Of a DNA stretch of 64,000 bases, positions 11,494 to 22,950 are shown piece by piece (within the stretch, counting starts at the first letter, position 1; each line of letters begins with the position of its first letter). Both the position numbers and the translations under genes were made by a program. This DNA is from Adineta vaga (Eukaryota > Rotifera), in the NCBI GenBank assembly GCA_021613535.1, contig CP075492.1:12710001-12774000 (forward strand). The letters are read 5' to 3'. Below the pieces are notes generated by a model. The model saw only the letters and a program-made list of their open reading frames with translations, searched no databases and was not told the origin of the DNA.

Positions 11494-12075
11494 TTAGTGT
11501 GGAATACCAAACATTGAAAAAACAATACGTGTAACAAAAGGAGCTAAACGTACAATAACTGAACATTCAAAAATGCCAAAGAAAATGCCTGCGATTACAT
11601 CAGAAACATAATGTCGTCCTAATATGACTCGTGAGACAACAACAAGACTCAACCAAATGACAATAATTGGAGATGGAATACGTTTGAAAAAGGATGTTTG
11701 AATAAAGTAGAAAAGAAGAAAAACTGCTCGAGATGTATGACCACTCGGAAAAGAAAATTTATCAGGTCCAATTGATAGAACATCATCATGATTAACAATT
11801 GGTCGTGATCGACGTGTTAAACCTTTCGCTGTTCCAATGATAGCAATATCAAACATGAGACCGGTAAATAATAAAATGAAGTGCATTGCTTCATGTATAG
11901 AGGTATAATGTAGTGCGATCATAATAATTGAATACGGTATCCAAACATAACCTGAACCGGAAAATTCCAAAGCAATTGCAAATTTTCGAAAAGATATATA
12001 CGCTGAATCTAATCGAGCACATATGGCCCAACGAAGTGAGATTTCATGATCGTAGGAATTAAGTTGTTTCAACAT
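11494..12075 (-). CDS. PLPP6: PAP2-family phosphatase, PLPP6-like
   Basis: This 193-aa single exon carries the three PAP2 signature motifs. They are KGLTRRSRP (motif 1, Kx6RP), SFPSGHTSRA (motif 2, PSGH with the proton-donor His) and SRVILGRHYVSDV (motif 3, SRx5HxxxD with the nucleophile His). They are separated by four or five hydrophobic segments. Layout and the segment RWAICARLDSAY match PLPP6 (PPAPDC2), an ER enzyme that dephosphorylates isoprenoid diphosphates such as presqualene and farnesyl diphosphate. I chose ATG 12075 because it follows TTTTTCAG directly and begins the conserved part. An in-frame ATG at 12117 would add 14 residues. The gene is 189 nt downstream of the KCTD3-like gene in the same run. 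Confidence 0.88.
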   Translation of the reverse strand: MLKQLNSYDHEISLRWAICARLDSAYISFRKFAIALEFSGSGYVWIPYSIIMIALHYTSIHEAMHFILLFTGLMFDIAIIGTAKGLTRRSRPIVNHDDVLSIGPDKFSFPSGHTSRAVFLLFYFIQTSFFKRIPSPIIVIWLSLVVVSRVILGRHYVSDVIAGIFFGIFECSVIVRLAPFVTRIVFSMFGIPH

Positions 12076-12264
12076 CTGAAAAATGTTATGAAGAATAAAC
12101 CCATATAATATTGACATTTATTTAATTTAACAAAAGCAGTTGAAAGAAAAGATAGTAATCTGGAAGCTAGACCTTTTTTTGTTGTTGCAATCATTCTTGA
12201 AATGTAAGACTCCTTTTTTCTTAAAAAGCCACACACACACACAAATACGTAGAGAAATGCAGGA

Positions 12265-15200
12265 TCAGACATTTTTATCACTCTCCTCTTTAGTTATAGT
12301 TTGTGATGATGGTGATGATATTAAAGCAGTTGTATAATTAGCAGTTGATGCCGAAGTATTGTTATTATTATTAGTATTCGTACAACAAGGTGTTGGACAA
12401 CGTGATGATAAGAAATTTTGATGTTGACCACTAGTAGCAGCAAAATCACAATGATCTAACATTTTTAATAAATCAGCTGCAGATGGACCACCATGATGAT
12501 GATGAGAAGATGATGAAATAGAGTTTAATTCAGTATTTGAACAAAGTTCAATCGCAGTTGTCAAATCAAATAGTTGAATAGAGCCTTTGAAGAAAAAGTT
12601 GGCATCAATTTTTATTTCTTCGAAAGTATTGAAACAAACCATTGTCATGACCAGTGAAAATAAATCGACGAGGACGTGTACTTAATCGTGATGGTCCTTC
12701 ACATTCATGAATTGTAAAACAACTGATTGGTGAACTATCTACCGAACGAACAACAGCAACTCGTTTACCTTAACAGATAAGAAAATAAAACGTGATATTT
12801 AAAAGGCGAAAATAATACCTGTTGAACAAAATCTGACATAGATTTGATTTGTTTCAAATGGAACTACTTTTTGAACAAAAACTTGTTGATCATCACGATC
12901 ACCATATGGTCCTAAATAAAGTTTATATATTTTTCCGAAACATTATTTCAGTTCTTCGTTCATACCAATGTCCTAAAATAGAAGAAATAGAGAATATAAT
13001 ACAAAAAGAATACTATTTTACTTACATTGCCAGCAGTATAACTAGTGATTGATCGCGCTGGTTCTAGTGATACAATACGATAGGAAGAAAGTGGAGTAGA
13101 TCCTATAGAAAAATTCATAGTGAGAAGTAAGAAAAATTTATATTATCAAACCTGGTTGTGTGGAAATCATGCCACGAAAACGAGTAACATTCCATGTACG
13201 AACATGATTATTCGATGCACATACACTTAAACAAAAATAAATGTTTGATTTAAACAGTATAAGAGAATAAACTTACCTGATTAAGTGTCGTTCGGAAAGC
13301 ATAATCTTCAAGAGAAAAATGATTGTAAGCATAGATTTGTTTCGTATCATCTTACCTTTGTGACTGGACTGCGATGAACACAGAATGTTTGGAATAATTG
13401 AGGGCTAAATATAAATCAGTATTAACAAACAAGTAACAGGCCATTCTATGTAAAGAATTTTAAGAGAAGATCAATACATTTTTTTCTTGAAAGTCTCTGA
13501 TCTTTGATTATCATAAGTCGCATTTGAAAGGGGAATCTACTAAATGATATCTATGCAAATCAATAATCGAACTTTAATTACCCATGACCAACAGTTTCTG
13601 GATGTTGTACTACAATTCGAATAATACCAGAACTTGTTCCATACGCTATTTCAATCCTAATCAACAAAAAGAAAAATATATATCGTCATTTTACATATTT
13701 CGTTCATCTTATTACCAATTGCCAGTTACACTTGTCTTCGGTGTTAAATAAACACTCAATGCAGTAATAGATTCACCAGCTGGATCTCTGTATTAGGAGA
13801 ACAAAATTATTCCTTTCAATCATAATACGAAAAATGTTTACTTGAATATTTCAGTAATTAATAAATCATTATCTTTCATTCTTAAAGGAAATTTTTGCAT
13901 ATCAAAATAATAAATTGATCCTGTTTCACTACCAAGTAATAGAAATGTTCCAGCCTAGAATATTCAAAATTTCCTCTTCCATTCATTTGATCATTCCCAA
14001 TGATGATGAAAAGAAAATACTTACAGTATCAAAACTTAATATTCGTGTTAATTCTTGTGTTTGCCATTGTTGAGAAAGTGAATGCCATACGCCAACTTTT
14101 CTTTCGTCACCTGTTGCGACTAATTGTGAATTAATAAAAAATAAATTGTCAACTGGTCCACCAAATGCAAATGTGCCAATAAGTGTATGAATTGATGCAT
14201 CAACAATATTCCAAAGTCGAACATTTGTTCGAACAACAATAGCTAAGAGTTTCGATTCTCGAAGATTGAAATTGGTTTCTGGTGATTGTTGATTAGCTGC
14301 TGCTGCAGCTGCTGTTGATGATGATGAACGAGATGTTATCGCTAAACGATAAATATCATCGGATTGAACTTCCGATTCAAACATTAGTTGCCAACCACTT
14401 GTATCTTTCATTTTATAACACATGACAACTAAAGAAGCAAATTAGACATTTCTTTGTAGAATAAAGATTCGTTTTTTTTTGTCGTTCGTACCATTGTTTG
14501 AATAAGCAGCACTAATCCAGTTATGATGTCCAGCAAGAAGAATAACACTTGCTGCGGAAGAATTTGATATGGGAGGATGATTATCGATAAAAGCACCAGT
14601 TGATTTCTGACGTAAATGAGATGAAGACGGATTTGATTGATGAGTTGCCCAAAGAACAGAATCAGTTGAAGATGCACGTGAATGTCCACGACTTACGCTT
14701 GGTGCCGATGGAATTGCAGAACTAAAGTCTGTTGTTGATGATGCTCTGCAAAACAAATGAAATAACTAGCTAGCTAACAATAATCCTATTGGATTATAAA
14801 TATTACCGAAAATCACCAATTTGTGATGCACTACGATTCAATGTTTGTAGCATCATATTATTTAATCGTAATGCTGAACCCGGTCGAACAAGGTTTGTTG
14901 GTTGACAGATCGGTGGTTGATATACAATTGCTTGTGGTAATGGAACTTGTGTTGATTCAAATGAAATTGGCGTATTCACTGAATGTGGAGGATTAATATA
15001 TCCATTAAAAAGTACATCGCCACATTGACTATGTTCAAGATCTTCACATAATTGTAAACGACGAATTAATGGTTGAACGCCATAGAATTCACATTCATGT
15101 TTTAACATATGAAGATCACAACCATTGATATCTAAATAAATGGATCAAATCGTAGAGAAGAAAATAATTCAATCTTACCAAGTTCTTTTGTTCGTAGATA

Positions 15201-15395
15201 ATTTAAAATAATTGAAAATAATTTCGGATCACGATCGATAAAAATTGCTCCTTGTTCATCTCGATTTGTTGATATGAGACCATTGAGCATAGCAGTAAAA
15301 AACGAATCCGATATCCATGTTAATGTTTGTCGACTGGTAGAAAAACGTTGACCACCAACATTTAAATTAATAATATCTGCTGTTTGATGTGGCAT
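12265..15395 (-). CDS. KCTD3: BTB/POZ plus WD40-type protein of the KCTD3/SHKBP1 family
   Basis: This is a multi-exon gene of ~700 aa. The N-terminus is a T1-type BTB domain ([17 protein letters not shown]...ISDSFF...[22 protein letters not shown]). [26 protein letters not shown] follows. A Ser-rich linker precedes a beta-propeller region with [41 protein letters not shown] and, near the end, a segment ending [14 protein letters not shown]. Order and wording match KCTD3 and SHKBP1 closely. KCTD3 binds HCN channels and SHKBP1 regulates SH3KBP1/EGFR turnover; which of these applies here cannot be told. The C-terminal tail is low complexity (Ser, His, Asn, Thr). A TTTTTTCAG acceptor lies 31 nt before the ATG, inside the 55-nt gap after the CDC123-like gene. 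Confidence 0.88.
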
Positions 15396-15450
15396 GAATT
15401 CTATCTTTCTAATCTATTTAAAACATCTGAAAAAATAAAAATAGAGTCTT

Positions 15451-16552
15451 TTAATAATTATTAATTAATGATAACCATTCTTCATTCGCTTCTGAACATT
15501 CGTTTGTCTCATTTTCATTTATACGAAATTGAAATGGTTCATAACCTAAGAGAATAGATCGATCATTTAACCATGAAAATAATCCTGTTCCTGCAAATTC
15601 TGCTAATGGATTAACTTCACAAATATAAACTTGATATTTATTGCTCGAATTCTCAACTAAAATCAAGTCTAAAACACAATTTTCATACGGAATTCGTTCA
15701 AGAAGATTTTCTATTCTGAAGAAATTGTCAATCGTTTCTAAAATCAATGTCTTCTGTTCGATTAAAACTCTATCTACGATATATTCATTATATTGAGTGA
15801 GAGCAGTGAATTTACGTTTGTGAATAAAGGCACGAAATTCACTTTTTAAATGTCGTCGATCGAGAAGAAATTCACGGAGAATCAAATTTAACGATAAAGA
15901 TGATTTAAGATCATCTTGAATACGTTCACTTGCGAGAAGAAGTTGAACTGCGTGGAAACCATCATGAATAGCAAGAATACGAATAGTTGCTTCATCAAGC
16001 GCAATTAGTTTTTGATTCCGTTCTAGAATGAATGAATTCAATATTAAATTGTAGAGAAAACATTAGTAACATACCAGATGTATTATCAGATTTTAATGTG
16101 TTTAATACTTGTTGAAATAGTTGTTTGAATTTATTTCTATTCAATAATAAAACTGCATCTTTTGGACTTCTTGTTGATAAACGTACAAACATCGGTCGTT
16201 TTATATCACATTTATCGATTGTATTAGCTAATTCTAATAAATCAGGATATTTCTGAAAACATTCTTTTGTTTTTTCATCATCATCATCATCATTAGTAGT
16301 AGTAGTAGATGAAAGACTCTTAAAGAATTCATGACCATTTCGAAGTGCAATGATTTGATTTTCATTCATTGATACAATTGTTGATGGAAATGTCCACTGT
16401 TTGATAGAGTCATAATAACGTTCGAATTGTGTTTCATCCATCATTTTTCGATATGTTTCACTATCAGGACATAGAAGTTGTTCTTGAATTTTTTCTTTTG
16501 GTTTATTCGTTGAACGTAATCGAACGGATTTCAATTGATCAGCCAAAGACAT
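15451..16552 (-). CDS. CDC123: CDC123/D123 family protein
   Basis: There are two exons (split at the G|GTATGT donor near 16074), giving about 345 aa. The N-terminal part has SETYRKMMDETQFERYYDSIKQWTFPS, then a low-complexity Thr/Asp stretch. FVRLSTRSPKDA follows, the counterpart of the family's F.KLnwSsPrDA. Exon 2 carries FRAFIHKRKFTALTQYN and DLILVENSSNKYQVYICEVNPLAE...LFSWLND, the D123 core. CDC123 is an ATP-grasp-fold protein that helps assemble the eIF2 translation initiation complex. Sequence distance suggests either a diverged orthologue or a paralogue. Its ATG is only 6 bases after the OXSM stop, and that stop's AG is the only plausible leader acceptor. Confidence 0.85.
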
Positions 16553-16558
16553 TTTTAT

Positions 16559-18170
16559 CTAAAAAAAATTAGATAGTACAAGACAAGAATTCGTGCCACC
16601 AAAGCCAAAAGAATTCTTTAAAGCAAGACGTTTTTTACTATTCCATGATGATGATTGATCTTCAGAAATAATACTTATCGATGGTGAATCTTCTGAAGTA
16701 TCTTCGTTATTTTTATAATTTAATGTTGATGGACATCGAGCATGATAGCAAGCAAGAATAGTAAAAAGTGATTCGAGTGCACCAGCAGCACCAAGTAAAT
16801 GACCAGTATGACCTTTCGTACTTGAAACTAAAACATTGTTACTAGTCGATTGAAATAATTGTGAAATCATTTGACGTTCAATACGATCACCAATTGGAGT
16901 TCTATAACAAACAATAGGAGAATACGAAAATGTGAGAATATTTAATTTGCAAGTAACTAATAGTAGTATAATTGAAGAACGGATGTTTTCTAGGATACTG
17001 TAATGATTTGTGAATATTTCCTGTTATCTTACTCATATGCAAAGTCTGATCATATCATACTTACGACGTAGCATGAGCATTGACATAACCAATATCTTTT
17101 GCATTTACACCAGCATTATTCAAAGCATTTTTCATACAATTCAATGCGCCTATTCCACTTGGATTTGTAATATGACTTGCATCTGAACTTAGACCATATC
17201 CAAGTATTTCACCAAAAATCTTCGCTCCTCGTTTTTCAGCACATTCCAATCGTTCCAAAACAAGAATTGCAGCTCCTTCACCCATGACAAAACCATCTCG
17301 TTTTTGACTACATCAAATCCTCGAACTTTTCGAAAAAAAACAATAGAACTTCAAATTAACTTACGCAAATGGTCGCGATGCTAGTTTTGGTTGTTCGTTG
17401 AATGATGTAGAAAGCGCACGCATTCTCGCAAAACCTGAAATCGATATTGGATTGATTGTTGCTTCAGTACCACCACTGACCATAGCATCAGCATGACCCA
17501 ATCGAATCATATTATAGGCATCACCAATAGCTTGAACACCTGCTGCACACGCTGAACTATTGCAAAGCTAGAAACGAAAATTATTTCATACCTATTTGCA
17601 CGAAAGAACTTACATTAGGTCCTTGTAATTTATTTCGAATTGAAACATGTCCTGCAGATGAATTTGGTAAAACTTGTGTAATATAAAATGGACTCATGCC
17701 ACGATATGTTCCTTTTGTTTTCATTTGTTCCCACATTGAACATGTATTTGCTAAACCAGCCATACCATTTCCAATAGAAACACCAATTCGCGTTCGATCA
17801 TTTGCATCATTAAGTATCTAGAAACTATTTCGTCGATATTTTTCCAAAACAAAACAGAAATATTTACTTGACTTTGTTCAAGTGCTTCTTGTGCAGCAAT
17901 AATCGCAAATGCACTCGCTATTGACATTGATTTCAAATCTGACATACGTGTAAAATATTTTGAAAAATTCAGTGCACCAACTTCATCTTCATTATCTGAA
18001 CTTAATGGAACTCGACCAGCGACTTGACAAGGAATTCCTGCATATTCTTCTCCATTAAGTGAGGTAATACCTGATTCATTATTTAATAAACGTCGCCAGT
18101 TGAATTCTACACCAACTCCTAATGGTGATACAGCACCTAAACCAGTAATTACCACTCGACTAATACTCAT
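16559..18170 (-). CDS. OXSM: 3-oxoacyl-[ACP] synthase, mitochondrial type
   Basis: This is a multi-exon gene of ~415 aa. It starts [18 protein letters not shown], the typical KAS I/II opening. The catalytic triad is visible: the nucleophile Cys in [15 protein letters not shown] (near 17540), the first His in NAHATS|TPIGD and the second His in [16 protein letters not shown]. The C-terminal [14 protein letters not shown] is present. The enzyme condenses malonyl-ACP with acyl-ACP in mitochondrial type II fatty acid synthesis, supplying octanoate for lipoate. No long targeting peptide is visible before the KAS fold, so localisation is inferred from the family. The start codon follows TTTTTAG by two bases, 62 nt after the B4GALT7 stop. 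Its stop TAG ends a T8 tract and abuts the next gene. Confidence 0.92.
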
Positions 18171-18232
18171 ATATCTAAAAATATTATGAAAAATTTTGAA
18201 AAAGAACAACAAGTTATCATTATCTGACGAAA

Positions 18233-19084
18233 TCATTTCGAGATATTAGTAGGACGATGATCACACCACGGTGTTAAGTTATAGTTACATTCAATATTTA
18301 CATCTAACATATTATATTCCACTCCGGTTTTAGTCTTTTGAATTGTTTTATTAATTATAGTATATTTAGTTGTGTTAAATCCCATTTCGGGATAGATTTT
18401 TCTACCAGCTACTTTCTGTTGACCATATTTGGCATAATCACGTTTATGTACATGTTTATCATGAATATGAGTAAATGTATTGGAAGAATTTGTCGATAAG
18501 TTATATGGACGATAAATTTTCATTCCGGCAAGTTTCATTCGAGCATATAAATTGTCATCTTCTCTACCCCAACCCCAATATAACGGTGACATACCATTGA
18601 CACGTTCAAAATCTTTACATGTAATCATTAAAATTCCACCAACATAAGTCGAATAATTATACAATGGATGATATTTTGGTGATGCTAAATGTACAGGACC
18701 TTTTTCAGGATAATCATATCGTAATTCTCGATAATTCAATGGAAGAAGATCGATATCATGCATAACAATATAATCAACAACTGTTCGAGATTCAATAAAA
18801 CCAATATTAATCAAAGCAGCTCGATTAAATCGATGTGTATCACTTTGATTAATAATCATAAATATATGATCAATAGCTTGTACATGAAGATATGCATTCA
18901 TATGAGGTAAAAATTGTTCTAATTCACTTGAACGGTTTCGAAATGGAACAATAACAGCTAATCGATGTTTCGGTATGGTATTTGTTTCATTCGTTTCTAT
19001 TTTTGATGAATACCAAAATGAGATGAGAAAGAATAATACACAATAAAGAATACCAATTCGAATTACAACACGAATTTTGAACAT
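18233..19084 (-). CDS. B4GALT7: Xylosylprotein beta-1,4-galactosyltransferase
   Basis: This is an intact single exon of 283 aa. The N-terminus is a short cytosolic tail and one signal-anchor helix (IGILYCVLFFLISFWY), as in Golgi type II enzymes. The catalytic domain has VPFRNR, FNRAALINIGF, MHDIDLLP (the DxD-type metal site, here DID), ASPKYHPLY, TYVGGILMI and YWGWGREDDN. The C-terminus ends near TPWCDHRPT, as in B4GALT7 rather than the lactose-synthase type. The enzyme adds the first galactose of the glycosaminoglycan linker on proteoglycans. It is the first gene of the tandem run: the ~65 bases upstream contain no AG acceptor but do contain a TATA-like tract, unlike every gene downstream. 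Confidence 0.93.
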   Translation of the reverse strand: MFKIRVVIRIGILYCVLFFLISFWYSSKIETNETNTIPKHRLAVIVPFRNRSSELEQFLPHMNAYLHVQAIDHIFMIINQSDTHRFNRAALINIGFIESRTVVDYIVMHDIDLLPLNYRELRYDYPEKGPVHLASPKYHPLYNYSTYVGGILMITCKDFERVNGMSPLYWGWGREDDNLYARMKLAGMKIYRPYNLSTNSSNTFTHIHDKHVHKRDYAKYGQQKVAGRKIYPEMGFNTTKYTIINKTIQKTKTGVEYNMLDVNIECNYNLTPWCDHRPTNISK

Positions 19085-19463
19085 ATCATAGTATTTAATT
19101 GAAAAACAAATATTATATTATATACATCGAAAAGGAATGAATCAATTGAAAAGAATAAATTCGATCAACGAATAGAAATTCATCATCGACCTTTACAAAG
19201 ATTATCTTTCTCCTGACATCTGTTTTTTTTTTCATTCTTTCATATCTTTTTATCATTTGTTACCAATCAGTATTTTCTTTTTGATTAGAATTTCAAATAA
19301 AACAAAAAAGATTTTTCGACAATATTCATCGATGAATCATTCCGTTTCAACTTTCTCTATTGCGTTGCGTGCGTGCGTAGATAGATATACATCACTGTTT
19401 GCAAATGAAATGTTTGCATTGAATATAGTTTACTTTTCAGTTTTAGATCATAAGTCGAAAATA
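19085..19463. promoter_or_regulatory. Divergent promoter region between B4GALT7 and TFIIS
   Basis: About 380 bases separate two start codons pointing outward. On the minus side a TATATAATATAAT tract lies about 25-40 nt before the B4GALT7 ATG with no AG in between. On the plus side the T-rich tract TTTTCAGTTTTAG lies just before the TFIIS start and looks like a splice acceptor. The promoter assignment is inference from position and composition. Confidence 0.4.
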
Positions 19464-20731
19464 ATGACTGAAGAAGAAATTGGAAAGATAAATCGAAAGT
19501 TACAAAGAATGATCGATAAATCAGAATTTGTAAGTTGAAACAGTTGATTCATTCATAAAAGTTTCGCTTCTTCTTCTATATGTCTTTAGGATGAATCAGT
19601 TGCTCGAGATTTATTAACACGTTTACAAGAATCACGTATTACATTGAGTATTCTACAAAAAACTGGTATTGGGAAAACGGTGAATAATTTACGACGACTT
19701 ATTGCTAATGAAGATCTATCAACGACAGCAAAAAGTCTTTTAAAAAATTGGAAAAAACTTGTACCTGGTTCGTACAATTGTTTTCTTGTAATGAAACAAT
19801 AATTGTCGATTATTTTTTCTTTGCAGATTCACCATCTACACCGTTAACTAAAGAAGAAAAACAAACGACACCAACAAATAGTTACAATAGTCAATTATCA
19901 CAAGAATCCAATTCCAGCTCAGGAAAAACGATTGAAACGAGTAAATCAATTGAACGACAAATATCGCAACCTACATCAAGTAGTATTACAGCATCACATA
20001 CATCGGATCAAGTTAGGTATGTTTAAAATGAAAATTGATTCTTCCTTCGAATATAAAATTTCTTTTGTTTTAGATTAAAATCTCGTGAACTTATTGCTGC
20101 TGCATTTTCACTTTTGGAACTTCCAGAAGGATCATCAGATCCAGTTGAATTAGCTGCACGTGTTGAAGATGCTATTTTCAAAGAATTGAAAGATACGGGT
20201 AATAAATATCGAAATCGTATTCGTAGTCGAATATCAAATTTAAAAGATCCAAAAAATCCCAAACTTCGTATAAATGCACTTCTTGGAATTATTACACCAG
20301 AACGATTAGCTGTATTGACTGCTGAAGTATGTTCTATATTCGATTGTTTGTCTTCAGTTTTAAACCTTTCGTTTACAAGGAAATGGCAAGTGATGCATTA
20401 AAAGAAGAACGTTCGAAATTGAATGAAAGTGCAATTAATGAACATCAACTTGCTATGGATGAAGGAACTGGTACTGATCTTATTCAATGTGGAAGGTGAG
20501 TTCTTTTCGAACGTTGTTTGTTTTCTACGAAAAGAAAAATATCTATTTGTAGATGTAAACAAAACAATTGTGCATATACAGAAGCTCAAACGCGTAGTGC
20601 AGATGAACCTATGACATTGTTTGTATTTTGTAAAAGTTGTGGTCATCGATGGAAGGTAAAACAAACTGTCTCATTCACTAGAATTTCTTCTCTACTTTTT
20701 AACATTGATCTTCTCTTCTTCGTAGATGTAA
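19464..20731 (+). CDS. TCEA1: Transcription elongation factor TFIIS
   Basis: This is a multi-exon gene of ~300 aa. The N-terminal TFIIS_N helical bundle spans residues ~1-78 ([31 protein letters not shown]...[12 protein letters not shown]). A Ser/Thr/Gln-rich linker follows. The central domain contains [36 protein letters not shown]. The C-terminal zinc ribbon has CGRC...C, the catalytic RSADEPMT loop and [12 protein letters not shown]. The acidic DE of the RSADEPM loop reaches the polymerase II active site to stimulate cleavage of backtracked RNA. The last splice leaves ATG TAA after TGGAAG, so the protein ends WKM. Start ATG 19464 lies 17 nt after TTTTAG. An AATAAA near 20918 could be the polyadenylation signal. 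Confidence 0.93.
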
Positions 20732-20986
20732 ATGAGGATAACTGATAGGAAAACTGTGAAACATGGTAAGTATACATGTGAATAATCGAATGAGTTTTAA
20801 TTGAAATGATGTGTCTATTTTTAGGTCAATTATTGTACAACGATTGCATTTGTCATCGTATTAGCTTACTTTTGTTATGAAAAAAATCAATTCTATTATA
20901 TTTACATTTTTGTAACAATAAAAAGAAAGATTTTTCTTGTTATTTCAGATATATTTTAATCATTTTCAGTTTTCTTATTGATATCA

Positions 20987-21940
20987 ATGGCCGGTGGAAC
21001 AAGTAATAAATCAGCATCACAATTGATGGCTGAAGCAAATAAAAAAGCGAAAACAGCTGGTGGATTTTTTAATCGTATTATGGGCGCAGGTAGTACGGCT
21101 ACTGAAGATGCTCGTTCACTCTATGTTCAAGCTGGTAATGCTGGAAAAGCTGAAGGTGATTATCCAACATCTGTCGAAGCATATAAACGTGCATTAGATT
21201 TGAGTAGTGAAGATTACGAAAGAGCTCAAATGTATGAAGCAATTGCATCTTCATATAAAATGTTTGATATACCACAAGCGATTGCACCATTGACTCGTGC
21301 TGCCGAAATGCATATGTCACAAGGTAAATGGACAATGGCTGCTCAAACATTGGAAAAAGTTGCCGAATTATACGAACAATTGAATGATCTTGATAATATG
21401 ATGAAATGTTTGAAAGAAGCTCATCGATTTTTAAAACAAGAAGGACAAAAAGCAGGTGCTAATCGAGTACAAAAGAAAATGGCTGAAACACTTGCATTGC
21501 AACATGAATACATGCGAGCACAACAAGAATATGAAGAAATGGCCGATAAGACAAAAGATGATGCATTATTAAAATATGGTGCTAAAGATTTCTGGTTAAG
21601 GTAAGTCAATTAATCTTTCTTTCTTTCTTTCTTTCCAAATCTTCTTATCTATTGTTTCAATAATTGATATAGAGCAACAATGTGTGCATTATGTATTGAT
21701 GTTGAAAATGCCAATACTGCATTGAACCGTTATTTAAGTGATAATCCATTATTTGAAGAACGTGCATTAGAAGTGAAATTACTTCGACAATTGATTGCTG
21801 CTGTTGAAGAACAAAATAAAGAATTATTTTTAAAACACATCGATGACACACCCTTATCGCCATTACGTTCAGATCGTGTCTTTCGTTCTTTAGCAGATGA
21901 TATCGGCAAGAAAATCAACGGTGATGTTGATCTTAAATAG
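20987..21940 (+). CDS. NAPA: Alpha-SNAP, NSF attachment protein
   Basis: There are two exons (20987-21600 and 21673-21940), giving 293 aa, the family length. TPR-like helical hairpins run through the protein: AGNAGKAEGDYPTSVEAYKRA, QAIAPLTRAAEMHMSQGKW, NDLDNMMKCLKEAHRFL, then the conserved ALLKYGAKDFWLRATMCALCID. It ends ...GDVDLK. Alpha-SNAP binds assembled SNARE complexes and recruits and activates the ATPase NSF, recycling SNAREs after membrane fusion. The C-terminal part agrees with alpha- rather than gamma-SNAP. I start at MAGGTSN (20987) rather than the in-frame upstream codons because these are not conserved-looking. An AATAAA near 22236 is a candidate polyadenylation signal. Confidence 0.9.
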
Positions 21941-22769
21941 ATAGAAACGATATTGAACTAAATCAATCTAAGTATTCTTTTCTTTTTTTTCAACGGATTT
22001 GTGTGCGTGTGTGTGTGTGTGTGCAATAGAAACGATTACATAACAATCTAAGACATTTCTTTATCATCATCGTTTATTTATTTACAAATTTTGTCTTTCT
22101 TTTTGTTTTCTTTTTTCTATGTATAAAGACAAAAAATCGGAATCGAAAAACCATTCCATGTTTTACGTTCATCATTAGTGTGTGTCATTTTCGTTTGTCT
22201 TCTGTTGATTTATCACTCATACACTTTTTTCTATTCAATAAATTACAAACTGGAAAAATGATCAATAGTAGAATGGCTTAATTGGAAAAAAAACATTCGT
22301 TCATTTTCTTCGCTTGGTACTTACACTCTAAACATTACAAATCACTGATACATCAAAATCACATATAGAAGATATAGTTGGAGAATGATTGTTAGAATAA
22401 AATTTCCATTGCTCTCACACGTTGCATTAGTTTGTATATATTTTTGTTATGTAAATCTTATTTGCTTTCTCTCTCTATTGTATTCCTAAATGATAAATTC
22501 AATCGTTCGATTCGCCCACAAATTATCTTAGAAAAAAATCCCATACGGTGCTTAGATCTTCTATTTTGACTATAAAAGTACGTATAAATTAGACAGTTAT
22601 CGACATGATCCGTTCACATTATTTCTCGTCTATTCGATTGCGTATTTCGTATATCATTTACTCTTCACTTCGCTTTTTTTAATATCTTATCTATATAGCT
22701 CCTGCTTTTTTGATACACTCAAATCTCCATCATCTTATAATCGTTCGAGTATATTTTGAATTGATTGAG
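21941..22769. other. Intergenic, microsatellite only
   Basis: This is the 3' flank of alpha-SNAP followed by A/T-rich sequence. A short (GT)n run lies near 22003-22022. I see no coding frame. Confidence 0.4.
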
Positions 22770-22950
22770 TATTGCGAGCGTTCAGATAAGAAATATGCTG
22801 TAAACAGTAGTTGGAACTATGCATCTCCTGATTGTCTCGATTGTCAATGTGTGAATTATGGATTAGAATGTTGTGCGTATGAAATAATCGATCAAAGAAT
22901 ACTATATTTTTACTCGTCGTCAAAAATTGAAAAATTCATATTTAAAACGT
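22770..22950 (+). CDS. Beta-microseminoprotein-like domain, isolated exon or fragment
   Basis: An open stretch with no ATG of its own encodes a cysteine pattern like that of beta-microseminoprotein (PSP94). There is one Cys (YCERSDKKYAVNSSW), then 19 residues later CLDCQC, six residues, then CC. The C-x2-C-x-C-x6-CC spacing and the Trp in SSW are the family's hallmark. The segment is preceded by TGATTGAG, a possible acceptor. No signal-peptide exon was found upstream, and the frame runs on to a stop near 22950 without the later cysteines. It may be one exon of a small secreted protein or a decayed copy. Function in animals outside vertebrates is unclear. Confidence 0.4.

Noticed and set aside
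12118-12281. ORF starting near 12193 (MIATTKKGLASRLL) as a first exon of the PLPP6-like gene
   Set aside because: Joining it would need a 25-nt intron, shorter than any other here; a leader acceptor directly before ATG 12075 is simpler.
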